A DNA stretch of 16,789 bases from DASQWC01 sp035640475 (lineage in GTDB: Bacteria; Actinomycetota; JAICYB01). The notes beneath the pieces are model-generated. The model saw only the letters and a list, made by a program, of their open reading frames with translations. It was not told the origin of the DNA and searched no databases. Where the stretch lies: assembly GCA_035640475.1 (NCBI GenBank), contig DASQWC010000214.1:1-16789 (forward strand). Direction: 5' to 3'. A program made the translations under genes and the position numbers. Shown piece after piece: positions 1-7,008 of the stretch. How positions within the stretch are numbered: the stretch's first letter is position 1; each line of letters starts with the position of its first letter.

Positions 1-30
1 CTCGAGGAGGTGACGCGCCTTGACCCATAG
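1..30 (+). CDS. 3' end of an upstream gene, possibly an ECF sigma factor (partial)
   Basis: Reading frame 1 is open from the window edge and encodes LEEVTRLDP before a TAG at 28-30. It would overlap the anti-sigma factor start (TTG at 20) by 11 bases, as in coupled sigma/anti-sigma pairs. Only nine codons are visible, so neither the family nor the reading frame can be proven. The sigma-factor guess rests only on the downstream anti-sigma gene. Confidence 0.3.
   Translation, partial: LEEVTRLDP
4..10 (+). promoter_or_regulatory. Shine-Dalgarno for the anti-sigma factor
   Basis: GAGGAGG lies nine bases before the TTG at 20. It is the main reason for choosing this non-ATG start. The site lies inside the 3' end of the preceding frame, which fits translational coupling. 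Confidence 0.65.
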
Positions 31-712
31 CTCCGAGGCGACGTCGGCCGCGTATCTGGCCGGTGAGCTCGCCGACGGCGACAGCAAGGATTTCGAGCAG
101 CACCTGCTCGAGTGCGACGACTGTTGGGCCGACCTCGACGAGGCTCGCCGAGGGCTGACGGCCGTCGAGTCGCTGCGCGAGCTCGCGCCTTCGCATTTGC
201 GCGCGGCGGTGCGTCACGGCACTCCGGCGCGAGGCAGCGGTCGGAGTCATCGGGTTGCGCTCGCTCTTGCCGCCGGTGTCGCGGTGGTGGCGGGCATCGG
301 AGCAGGCGTCGTCCTCGCTCTCCGTCCGAGCGAGCCGTCCGTGATTGCCGCTGCCGTCGCCGGATACATCGACGATGAGCTCCCCGGTGCGAGGATGCCG
401 AAGGCGCCCCCGCCGGATCTCACGTCGTTGCGCCTGGCCGACATCGGCGCGGGAGCCGGTCGTATCGAAGGCGTCACCGTAACGGCGTACGCATACCGCG
501 ACCCGACCGGCCGCAGGCTCATGGTGTACGTCGGCACTACTGCGTTTCCGATGCCGCGACGCGCGCATATGTTCCACGGGCCGGACGGCCCGTGGATGAC
601 GCACACAGGCGGCGTGATGCTGCTGGCATCGCGAACCCCGCATACGGTCCTGATCGTCGGTGAGGACGACGAGCTCGTTCACGACGCGGCCGTCGCGTTG
701 GACGTGATGTAG
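20..712 (+). CDS. Zinc-binding anti-sigma factor, single-pass membrane protein
   Basis: Probable anti-sigma factor of 230 residues that would hold an ECF sigma factor at the membrane. The N-terminus carries the ZAS-type motif HxxxCxxC (H28, C32, C35) in a short cytoplasmic domain. One hydrophobic helix follows at about residues 80-101, then an extracytoplasmic C-terminal domain of about 125 residues that I do not recognise. That domain includes a Met/His-rich patch around PRRAHMFHGPDGPW, which could be a sensor. The TTG start is supported by a strong GAGGAGG. The gene is four bases upstream of the glycosyltransferase, so it probably heads or co-regulates the + strand operon. The zinc motif plus one membrane helix is known for anti-sigma factors; the partner sigma factor lies outside the window and is inferred. 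Confidence 0.82.
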   Translation: MTHSSEATSAAYLAGELADGDSKDFEQHLLECDDCWADLDEARRGLTAVESLRELAPSHLRAAVRHGTPARGSGRSHRVALALAAGVAVVAGIGAGVVLALRPSEPSVIAAAVAGYIDDELPGARMPKAPPPDLTSLRLADIGAGAGRIEGVTVTAYAYRDPTGRRLMVYVGTTAFPMPRRAHMFHGPDGPWMTHTGGVMLLASRTPHTVLIVGEDDELVHDAAVALDVM

Positions 713-716
713 CGCA

Positions 717-1358
717 ATGCCCGACGTCGTCCTGCCCGTGCTCGATGAAGCCGACGCGCTCCCGTGGGTGCTTGAGCGCTTTCCAGCTGGGTACCGGCCG
801 ATCGTGGTCGACAACGGATCGACGGACGGCTCGGCCGACATTGCACGTGACTACGGCGCCGACGTCGTGGCCGAGCCGCAGCGCGGCTTCGGCGCCGCGT
901 GCCATCGCGGCTTGTGCGAGGCGACCGACGAGGTCGTGTGCTTCATGGACGCCGACGGCTCGCTGGATCCCCGCCACTTGCCGACCGTCACTCGCGCGGT
1001 TGAGGACGGCGAGGCCGACCTCGTTCTGGGCGAGCGGCGGGCCGAGCGGGGCGCGTGGCCGTTGCACGCGCGCATCGGAAACCGCGTCATTGCGTGGGAA
1101 GTGCGCCGCCGAGCTCGGATTGGGATGCGAGACCTCGGACCGATGCGCGCCGCGCGGCGAACGGAGCTCATCGATCTCGATCTGCGCGACCGGCGCTTCG
1201 GATGGCCGCTGGAAATGGTGCTGCGAGCTGCGGGGGCCGGCTGGCGGATCGCGGGCGTTCCCGTGCCGTACCGCGCACGCTCCGGACGATCGAAGGTCAC
1301 GGGAACGCTGCGCGGCACGATTCGCACGATTCGGGACATGACGACCGTCCTCAGATGA
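717..1358 (+). CDS. Family 2 glycosyltransferase (DPM1/polyprenyl-phosphate type)
   Basis: GT-A fold glycosyltransferase of 213 residues that would move a sugar from a nucleotide donor to a lipid carrier or other acceptor at the inner face of the membrane. The Rossmann-like N-terminus starts VVLPVLDEADAL, with the donor-binding stretch VDNGSTDGSA at 31-40 and the metal-binding D-x-D as DAD at 78-80 within CFMDADGS. The length fits the short DPM1-like or TIGR04283-like proteins without membrane helices. ATG starts four bases after the anti-sigma stop with no clear Shine-Dalgarno, so coupling is likely. Its TGA overlaps the next ATG (ATGA). The donor and acceptor cannot be read from the sequence. 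A DUF2064 partner next door and a GT-C-like membrane protein downstream suggest polyprenyl-phosphate-sugar chemistry, which is inference. Confidence 0.85.
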   Translation: MPDVVLPVLDEADALPWVLERFPAGYRPIVVDNGSTDGSADIARDYGADVVAEPQRGFGAACHRGLCEATDEVVCFMDADGSLDPRHLPTVTRAVEDGEADLVLGERRAERGAWPLHARIGNRVIAWEVRRRARIGMRDLGPMRAARRTELIDLDLRDRRFGWPLEMVLRAAGAGWRIAGVPVPYRARSGRSKVTGTLRGTIRTIRDMTTVLR

Positions 1359-1975
1359 CGAAAATCATCGTCATCGCGAAGTCGCCCGTCCCCGGCCGAG
1401 TGAAGACGAGACTCTGTCCGCCGTGCACTCCGGACGAAGCGGCAGAGATCGCGCAAGCCGCGCTCGTCGACACGCTTCGTGCCGCGGCACACGTGGCAAC
1501 GACGGTCGTCGCACTCGACGGGCAGCCGGGAGCATGGCTTCCTCCTGACGTCGGCGTCGTCTCACAGCGTGGCGGGAGCCTGGACAAGCGCATCGCAGCC
1601 GCGTTCGAGGATGCTGGTGCGCCCGCCCTGCTGATCGGAATGGATACCCCGCACGTATCGGCCGACTTGCTCAGCAACTCGATTGAGGCACTCCAACAGG
1701 CCGATGCCGTGCTCGGCGCTGCCGAAGACGGCGGCTGGTGGATCGCGGGCCTTCAGCGAAGTGATCCGCGTGCGTTCGTCGGCGTTCCCATGAGCAAGCG
1801 CTTCACGCACGAAGCGCAGCTACGGCGGATGCACGCGCTCGGTCTGCGTATCGAGGCGGTGCCGATCTTGCGTGATGTCGACACGTTCGACGACGCGCTT
1901 TGTGTCGCAGCTCAAGCTCCGGAAACGAGGTTCGCCGCGGCCGTCAATGCAGTTGCCGAAGCGGTATCAGCATGA
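1355..1975 (+). CDS. DUF2064 / TIGR04282 family transferase (CofC-like nucleotidyltransferase fold)
   Basis: Protein of 206 residues of the DUF2064 family, called rSAM/selenodomain-associated transferase 1 when it accompanies TIGR04283 glycosyltransferases. Family landmarks are the N-terminal nucleotide-binding segment AKSPVPGRVKTRL (8-20), GMDTPH (95-100) in place of the usual G-x-D-x-P, EDGGWWIAGL (124-133) and DVDTFDDAL near 174. These are typical of a GT-A/nucleotidyltransferase fold acting on nucleotide sugars or phospho-substrates. ATG overlaps the preceding TGA, and its own TGA overlaps the next ATG. The long reading frame extending upstream over the glycosyltransferase is not coding, because the family N-terminus begins exactly at this ATG. 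The substrate is unknown. No radical SAM or selenium gene is nearby, so the arsenosugar-type role proposed for some relatives is not supported here. Confidence 0.85.
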   Translation: MTKIIVIAKSPVPGRVKTRLCPPCTPDEAAEIAQAALVDTLRAAAHVATTVVALDGQPGAWLPPDVGVVSQRGGSLDKRIAAAFEDAGAPALLIGMDTPHVSADLLSNSIEALQQADAVLGAAEDGGWWIAGLQRSDPRAFVGVPMSKRFTHEAQLRRMHALGLRIEAVPILRDVDTFDDALCVAAQAPETRFAAAVNAVAEAVSA

Positions 1976-3123
1976 ATTGGCCCGAGTGGATGCGCGTCGG
2001 TCCGCTCCGCGCGGGCACTTTTCACAGCGACCTCCACCAGGAACGCATCGGAGCTTGGCTGGGGCTCGCGCTGGGTGTCGCATTCGGAACGTGCTTTCTG
2101 ACGGGACTGCTTTCCCATCTCATCCAGCAGCCACCGGCATGGTTTCACTGGCCCTCACGTCCGGCCGGCCTGTATCGCATCACACAAAGCCTGCACGTCG
2201 CGACGGGCATCGCAGCGATTCCGCTGCTGCTCGCGAAGCTGTGGGTCGTCTATCCACACTTCTGGACGTGGCCCCCGCTGCGCTCAATCGCACACGCCGT
2301 CGAGCGCATCAGCCTGTTCCCGCTGATCTCGGGGTCCCTCTTCTTGCTCGTTTCCGGACTGCTGAACGTCGCGAACTGGTACCCGTGGGCGTTCTTCTTT
2401 CCACGCACGCATTACTGGGCCGCATGGATCACGATCGGCGCGCTCGTCGTCCACATCGCGGCGAAGCTGCCGATCACGCGCAACGCGCTACGGCGTGTTC
2501 GAGAGGCACCCGGGCCCATCCGAGACGGCCTGACTCGGCGCGGCTTTCTGACGACCGTCGGCGCCGGCGTCGCGGCGGTGACCGTCGCAACGGTCGGCCA
2601 GACGCTTCGTCCCTTGCGCGGCGTGTCGGTGCTCGGGGCGCGGGACCCGCAAGTCGGCCCCCAAGGATTGCCGGTCAACAAATCGGCCGCGTCTGCGCGC
2701 GTGCTGCAAACGGCGCGCGACCCCGGCTACCGCTTGCGGGTCGAGGGCAACGTGCAACGGCCGCTCTCGCTGACGATCGACGACCTGCGCTCGCTGCCAC
2801 AGACCGAGGCGCGCCTTCCCATCTCATGCGTCGAGGGGTGGAGCGCGAACGCGTCGTGGCGCGGTGTGCCGGTCAGAGATCTGCTCGAGCTGGCCGGTGC
2901 TCCCGAGGGAGCGTCGGTGCGGGTCGAGTCACTGCAGCCGCGCGGCCTGTATCGAGCCTCCGAGCTGAGCCCCGGCCACGCCGCCGACAGGCACACGTTG
3001 CTCGCCACCGAGGTGAACGGAGAGGAGCTGCACATCGACCACGGGTATCCGGTTCGACTCATCGGCCCGAACCGTCCCGGCGTGATGCAAACCAAGTGGG
3101 TCTCTCGCCTGATCGTGCGATGA
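1972..3123 (+). CDS. Membrane fusion: haem-b-like transmembrane domain plus sulfite-oxidase-fold molybdopterin oxidoreductase
   Basis: 383 residues in two halves. Residues 25-165 hold about four membrane helices with buried histidines (H49, H75, H161), which resemble b-type cytochrome electron-transfer subunits. A cytoplasmic stretch then leads to a perfect twin-arginine motif TRRGFL (R189-R190) and a hydrophobic segment (193-210), so the last helix looks like an internal Tat signal. The C-terminal part (about 245-383) is the SUOX molybdopterin domain, with C286 in PISCVEGWS as the expected molybdenum ligand, followed by WRGVPVRDLL and KWVSRLIV. This would place the molybdenum site outside the membrane, fed by the haem domain, much like MsrP/MsrQ (YedY/YedZ) in one chain. 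The substrate is unknown. ATG overlaps the previous stop (ATGA), and the next gene starts in its stop codon. Confidence 0.85.
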   Translation: MNWPEWMRVGPLRAGTFHSDLHQERIGAWLGLALGVAFGTCFLTGLLSHLIQQPPAWFHWPSRPAGLYRITQSLHVATGIAAIPLLLAKLWVVYPHFWTWPPLRSIAHAVERISLFPLISGSLFLLVSGLLNVANWYPWAFFFPRTHYWAAWITIGALVVHIAAKLPITRNALRRVREAPGPIRDGLTRRGFLTTVGAGVAAVTVATVGQTLRPLRGVSVLGARDPQVGPQGLPVNKSAASARVLQTARDPGYRLRVEGNVQRPLSLTIDDLRSLPQTEARLPISCVEGWSANASWRGVPVRDLLELAGAPEGASVRVESLQPRGLYRASELSPGHAADRHTLLATEVNGEELHIDHGYPVRLIGPNRPGVMQTKWVSRLIVR

Positions 3124-3560
3124 CGACTCATTCGCGCGACCTTCCCGGCGGCGGTCTCTTCTGGACGGCCGTAGTCGTCGGTTGGGGCATCATCCTCTTC
3201 GGAGTCGGCGGCGCGCTCGCCGATTCGCGATTCACGCATCCGCGATCGATGGCGATCTGGATCGTGGGCTGCTTGATCGCACACGACTTCGTCCTGGCGC
3301 CGATCGTCTTCGGCATCGGGAAGGCACTGCGGCGCGCCGCTTCAGGAGCCGACCGCCGTCTGTTGCAAGCGAGCCTCCTTCTGTTCGGTGTGATCTTTCT
3401 CGTTTCCATCCCGGTGCTCGGACGATTCGGGTTTCGCCCGGACAACCCGACGCTCTTGCCTCGCGACTACGCGGTCGGGCTCATCGTGACGCTGGCAACG
3501 GTCTGGATCTTCACGACGGCAACGTTCTTCTTCGTCTCATGGCGACGGCGACGCGCGTAG
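3120..3560 (+). CDS. Small four-helix membrane protein, unknown function
   Basis: 146-residue protein with four predicted membrane helices at about 13-33, 45-66, 82-100 and 117-140, and an arginine-rich C-terminus (SWRRRRA) expected on the cytoplasmic side. I do not recognise a family. The only polar residues that stand out are H40 between helices 1 and 2 and H55 in helix 2. ATG overlaps the stop of the molybdenum enzyme (ATGA), so the two are probably co-translated and this may be an accessory membrane subunit. The next gene starts inside it with a 22-base overlap. Confidence 0.75.
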   Translation: MTTHSRDLPGGGLFWTAVVVGWGIILFGVGGALADSRFTHPRSMAIWIVGCLIAHDFVLAPIVFGIGKALRRAASGADRRLLQASLLLFGVIFLVSIPVLGRFGFRPDNPTLLPRDYAVGLIVTLATVWIFTTATFFFVSWRRRRA

Positions 3561-4840
3561 CCGCGCGCGCTCACACGCGAGCGGAGGGCGCCGGGCTCGT
3601 CGTTGCGGTCGGCGCAGTCCTCGTTGCCGTGGCGGCCGTCTGGGGCGCCAGGCTCGACCGAGTCGGGCACGGGATCGGCGTACATGCCGCGCCGCTCTTT
3701 GGCGCGGCGAGCAACAGACTCGGCGCGGTGGTGATCGTGCCGGTCGGCATCGCCTGCCTCCTGATCTGGCGGGGAAAGGAGCTCGCCGAGCGACTCGATT
3801 GGCGGCATCTGCTGGCTGGGGCCTTCTTCGCGACCATCGCCTGGGGCATTGCGCTGGCGCTCGTCGATCACGGCGCAGCCGACGGCCTGCTCCGCGGCGT
3901 TCGCTCGCCCTTCGACTTCCTCGCGAACGTTCAGCATGTTGGCAGTCCCGGCACGTTCGTCGATCAATTCGTCGAGCGGATCGAAGACAACGTTGTTCAT
4001 GTCCGCGGACACCCGCCGGCGCTCGTCGTCACGCTGTGGTGGATGCAGCGCATCGGCCTCGCCGGTGCCGTGCCGCTTGCTCTTCTCGCGATGGCGGCCG
4101 GTGGTGTTGCCGTCGTCGCGGCTCTGTATGCGTGCCGAGAGGTCGCCGGTGAGGCGGCGGCCCGACGAGCGGCGCCGTTCCTCGTCATGTCGCCGGCGGC
4201 GATCTGGCTCGTGACGTCGGCCGATGCCATCTACGCGGGCATGGGCGCCGCCGGTGCCGCCGCGATCGTGGTGGCGACGGGACGGAGGTCGGACACACTG
4301 AGTGCGATCGGCGGGCTCCTGCTCGGCGCGGGCCTGTTCATGTCCTACGGGCTGCTCTTGCTCCTCGTCGTTCCGTGCGCGGTGGCAATCGCACGCAGGC
4401 ACGTACGCCCGTTGGTCGTCGCGGGTCTGGCGATGACGACCGTCGGTGCGGTCTTCGCGATGTTCGGTTTCTCATGGATCGACGGCGCGCTCGCGACGCG
4501 CGCCGAATACGCCGCGAGCATCGCGGCCGCCCGTCCATACGGCTACTTCCTGCTCGCGAACATCGCCGCGTTTGCGATCGTCATTGGCCCCGGCCCCCTC
4601 GGCGGCCTCGGCGCATTGCGTGATCGCCGGGTGTGGCTCCTCGTCGGCGCGGCACTCGCGGCGGTGCTCGCCGCCGACCTCAGCGGCATGTCGAAGGGAG
4701 AGGTGGAACGGATCTGGCTCCCCTTCTGGCCGTGGGCGGCGCTCGCCGCGGCCGGACTCTCGAGCCGCATCCGGATGTGGCTGGGCGCGCAGGCCGTCTT
4801 GGCGATCGGCATTCAGACCTTCATCGGGACGCCCTGGTGA
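3539..4840 (+). CDS. Polytopic membrane protein, GT-C-like glycosyltransferase candidate
   Basis: 433 residues with roughly ten to eleven hydrophobic helices. A large early loop carries acidic residues after LVDHG and the tripeptide HPP in VRGHPPALVVTLWW near residue 160, a signature seen in GT39/ArnT-type GT-C enzymes that use polyprenyl-phosphate sugars outside the membrane. That makes it the likely user of a lipid-linked sugar made by the GT2 at 717-1358. The family match is by pattern only, and the rest of the sequence is unfamiliar. The start ATG at 3539 overlaps the preceding gene by 22 bases without a visible Shine-Dalgarno; the next in-frame candidate (GTG near 3630) would cut into the first helix. 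The end overlaps the epimerase start as GTGA. Confidence 0.7.
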   Translation: MATATRVAARAHTRAEGAGLVVAVGAVLVAVAAVWGARLDRVGHGIGVHAAPLFGAASNRLGAVVIVPVGIACLLIWRGKELAERLDWRHLLAGAFFATIAWGIALALVDHGAADGLLRGVRSPFDFLANVQHVGSPGTFVDQFVERIEDNVVHVRGHPPALVVTLWWMQRIGLAGAVPLALLAMAAGGVAVVAALYACREVAGEAAARRAAPFLVMSPAAIWLVTSADAIYAGMGAAGAAAIVVATGRRSDTLSAIGGLLLGAGLFMSYGLLLLLVVPCAVAIARRHVRPLVVAGLAMTTVGAVFAMFGFSWIDGALATRAEYAASIAAARPYGYFLLANIAAFAIVIGPGPLGGLGALRDRRVWLLVGAALAAVLAADLSGMSKGEVERIWLPFWPWAALAAAGLSSRIRMWLGAQAVLAIGIQTFIGTPW

Positions 4841-5880
4841 GCGGAATCGTCCTCGTCACGGGCGGCGCGGGGTTCATCGGCTCTCACGTTGTCGACGCGC
4901 TCGTGTCCGAGGGTTCCGGCGTACGAGTGATCGATTCCCTGCACCGCGCCGCTCACGCGGAAAGGCCCGGCTACCTGAACCCGGGCGCCGAGTACGTCTT
5001 TGCCGACGTGCGCGACGTCGAATCGGTTCAGCGTTGCCTCGATGGCGTGACGGCCGTCTCGCACCAGGCATCGATGGTCGGACTGGGCACGGACCTCGGT
5101 GACGTCCGCGACTACGTCGAGCACAACGACCTCGGGACGGCCGCGCTCTTGCTGGCGCTCCACCGCCGCGGCTTTTCCGGGAGGTTGGTGCTCGGCTCGA
5201 GCATGGTCGTCTACGGCGAAGGCGGCTACCGCTGCCCGGAGCACGGGAACGTGCGCCCGGCCCCACGGCCGCGCGAACGGCTCACCGCGGGCACATTCGA
5301 TCCGCCGTGTCCCGAGTGCGGCCGCGACCTCACCGCGCGATCGATATCGGAGACCGAGACGACCGACCCGCGCAACGTCTACGCGGCGACGAAGCTCCAT
5401 CAGGAACACCTGTGCACGACCTTCGCGCGAGAGAGCGGCGCATCGCTCGCCGTCCTGCGCTACCACAACGTCTACGGACCGCGGATGCCGAAAGACACGC
5501 CCTACGCCGGCGTCGCGAGCATCTTCCGCAGTGCGATCGAAACCAGAAGCGCACCGCGCGTCTTCGAGGACGGCGGCCAACTGCGCGACTTCGTCCACGT
5601 GCGCGACATTGCGCAAGCCAATCTGCGCGCACTCGGAGGAGCACCGGGCGTCTTCAACATCGCCAGCGGTGATCCACACACGGTTCGCGAGATGGCCGAC
5701 GCACTGGCCGAGGCCGACGGCAACGGCGTGCGGCCGGTCGTCACCGGAGAGTTCCGGCTCGGCGACGTCCGGCACATCTTCGCGTCGATCGACCGCGCCC
5801 GGTCCGAGCTCGGCTACGCACCCGCGGTCGACTTCGAGGACGGCATGCGTGAGTTCGCAACTGCTCCCCTGCGGAACTAG
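4837..5880 (+). CDS. NAD-dependent sugar epimerase/dehydratase (extended SDR) with zinc-knuckle insert
   Basis: 347-residue extended SDR acting on a nucleotide sugar. The N-terminal Rossmann motif GGAGFIG is at 9-15, the catalytic serine region GSSMVVYGEG at 120-129, and the Y-x3-K pair is Y182/K186. The C-terminal half has LRYHNVYGPR and DFVHVRDIAQA, typical of UDP- or dTDP-sugar 4-epimerases. Between the serine and the tyrosine lies an insert of about 35 residues with C133-x2-H136 and C158-x2-C161, arranged like a zinc knuckle. Comparable Cys inserts occur in some dTDP-L-rhamnose 4-epimerase-type enzymes, from memory only. GTG start overlaps the previous stop (GTGA). This is the last gene of the operon. 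Its TAG shares CTAG with the stop of the convergent lipoprotein gene. Confidence 0.88.
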   Translation: MSGIVLVTGGAGFIGSHVVDALVSEGSGVRVIDSLHRAAHAERPGYLNPGAEYVFADVRDVESVQRCLDGVTAVSHQASMVGLGTDLGDVRDYVEHNDLGTAALLLALHRRGFSGRLVLGSSMVVYGEGGYRCPEHGNVRPAPRPRERLTAGTFDPPCPECGRDLTARSISETETTDPRNVYAATKLHQEHLCTTFARESGASLAVLRYHNVYGPRMPKDTPYAGVASIFRSAIETRSAPRVFEDGGQLRDFVHVRDIAQANLRALGGAPGVFNIASGDPHTVREMADALAEADGNGVRPVVTGEFRLGDVRHIFASIDRARSELGYAPAVDFEDGMREFATAPLRN

Positions 5881-6749
5881 CTTTCCGGATAGACCGCTTT
5901 GATCGATGTTCCCGTCGAGTAAGCGAGCCGTCCGTCCTCGAGCTCGACCACGCCGAGCAAGCAGTCGCGGGCGACCGGCGGCCCTTCCGGGCGCGCGGCC
6001 TGGTTTCTCAGCACCCGGTAGCGCAGCAGGAGCCTCGTCCGGAAACCGCACACGAAGACCTTGTCGCCGGCGACGGCAAGGCCGGACGGCGCCGTGCGCG
6101 ACGGAAGGTACGTGTTGGGCCCAACCGGGTCCGCCCGCCCGAGGCGCTCACGCCCGCCGCCGGGGGCGTTGTCGGCGAGCCACAGCGCTCCGAACTCGGT
6201 GAAGTCGAACGCGAAGGGGTTGTTCCAGCCGTAGGAGTACGACGTCCACTTCTGGTCGGGCCCTCCGTCCGGATCGAGCTTCAGGATCTTGCCGTTTGGC
6301 GCCTTGGAATCGGAGACGGCGCCCGGGTCCTGGAGATCCCCGACGCCCACGGCGAGCACACCGTCCTCCGGGCTGATCGCGATGTGACCGCCGGTGTAGA
6401 GATCGGTGCTGCGCGGGCCGAGCCAGACGAGGCGCTGGGGTCCGGGCGCGACCTTGGCGACGACGAGACGAAGATCCGGACGTGTCCACGAGGCGAAGAT
6501 GTTGCGGTCTTCATCGACGGCGAGCCCCAACAATCCGCGCTGACCTTTCGACGACACCCTCACGCGCGCGTGGACTTTCCCGTCGAGGTCGAGAATCCGT
6601 CCGGTCGTCCGCTCGCCGTAGAGCAGACCGCCGTCGAACGGAACCATCGCCGTGACGTCGCGTGCGCCCCGGACCAACACGCCTTCGGGTGGTTTGCCGC
6701 ACGCGGGGAGCAGCAACACCGCGACCACAAATACGACCGACCGCTTCAC
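5877..6749 (-). CDS. Glucose/sorbosone dehydrogenase-family beta-propeller lipoprotein
   Basis: 290 residues from GTG at 6749. The N-terminus is a lipoprotein signal: KR, a hydrophobic core, then lipobox LPAC with C17, so the mature protein should be anchored outside the membrane. The rest matches the GSDH six-bladed propeller: GQRGLLGLAVDEDRNIF, TGGHIAISPEDGVLAVGVGD, NGKILKLDPDGGP and SYGWNNPFAFDF. It is shorter than well-known soluble glucose dehydrogenases, and I cannot confirm the catalytic histidine or PQQ ligands, so it may bind rather than oxidise sugar. The frame stays open upstream to 6956, but that part overlaps the preceding gene and lacks a signal peptide. GTG sits 19 bases after the preceding stop, with no clear Shine-Dalgarno. 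Last gene of the - strand operon. Confidence 0.78.
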   Translation of the reverse strand: MKRSVVFVVAVLLLPACGKPPEGVLVRGARDVTAMVPFDGGLLYGERTTGRILDLDGKVHARVRVSSKGQRGLLGLAVDEDRNIFASWTRPDLRLVVAKVAPGPQRLVWLGPRSTDLYTGGHIAISPEDGVLAVGVGDLQDPGAVSDSKAPNGKILKLDPDGGPDQKWTSYSYGWNNPFAFDFTEFGALWLADNAPGGGRERLGRADPVGPNTYLPSRTAPSGLAVAGDKVFVCGFRTRLLLRYRVLRNQAARPEGPPVARDCLLGVVELEDGRLAYSTGTSIKAVYPES

Positions 6750-6768
6750 TGAAGAAGAGGATGCCCGA

Positions 6769-7008
6769 TTAACGGACCAGAGCGCGCTCGGCCCGGATGA
6801 ACCTGAACTGGCACTGGGAATACCACTTCTCGGGCGCTGCGTAGAGCTTGACCCACATCTTGTGCGCTTCACACCACCCGCAGCCGAAGCCGTCCGCGTC
6901 CGGAACGAACTTCGGGCAGCTCCGGCAGTCGCGCTTGGGGACGTTGCGATGCGCAAGCACCGACTCGAGCGTGAGGTAGGTGTCTCGCGTGGCCTTCGGA
7001 CCGATCAT
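6769..7008 (-). CDS. Small cysteine-rich protein (CxxC-x11-CxxC), candidate redox carrier or zinc protein
   Basis: 79-residue soluble protein with C28-x2-C31, C43-x2-C46, a fifth cysteine C66 and H49. Two CxxC knuckles eleven residues apart suit a zinc ribbon, a rubredoxin-like iron site or a small Fe-S cluster. The protein is also rich in Trp/Tyr (GWCEAHKMWVKLY, EKWYSQC). No family recognised. The ATG at 7008 overlaps the stop of the molybdoenzyme upstream (ATGA) and is preceded by AAAGGGA, a reasonable Shine-Dalgarno. An in-frame start at 7065 would overlap that gene by about 60 bases and is not favoured. Translational coupling to the molybdoenzyme suggests an electron-transfer or maturation partner; this is inference. 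Confidence 0.7.
   Translation of the reverse strand: MIGPKATRDTYLTLESVLAHRNVPKRDCRSCPKFVPDADGFGCGWCEAHKMWVKLYAAPEKWYSQCQFRFIRAERALVR

Noticed and set aside
1055..1354. N-terminal extension of the DUF2064 protein to 1055
   Set aside because: It would overlap the glycosyltransferase fully, and the family N-terminus (TKIIVIAKSPVPG) begins at ATG 1355, which overlaps the previous stop as ATGA.
1355..1975. CofC (2-phospho-L-lactate guanylyltransferase) for coenzyme F420
   Set aside because: The fold is shared but the motifs follow DUF2064, and no cofD or other F420 genes are adjacent.
6750..6956. Upstream extension of the lipoprotein gene to 6956
   Set aside because: It would cover most of the Cys-rich gene and put the signal peptide in the middle of the protein.
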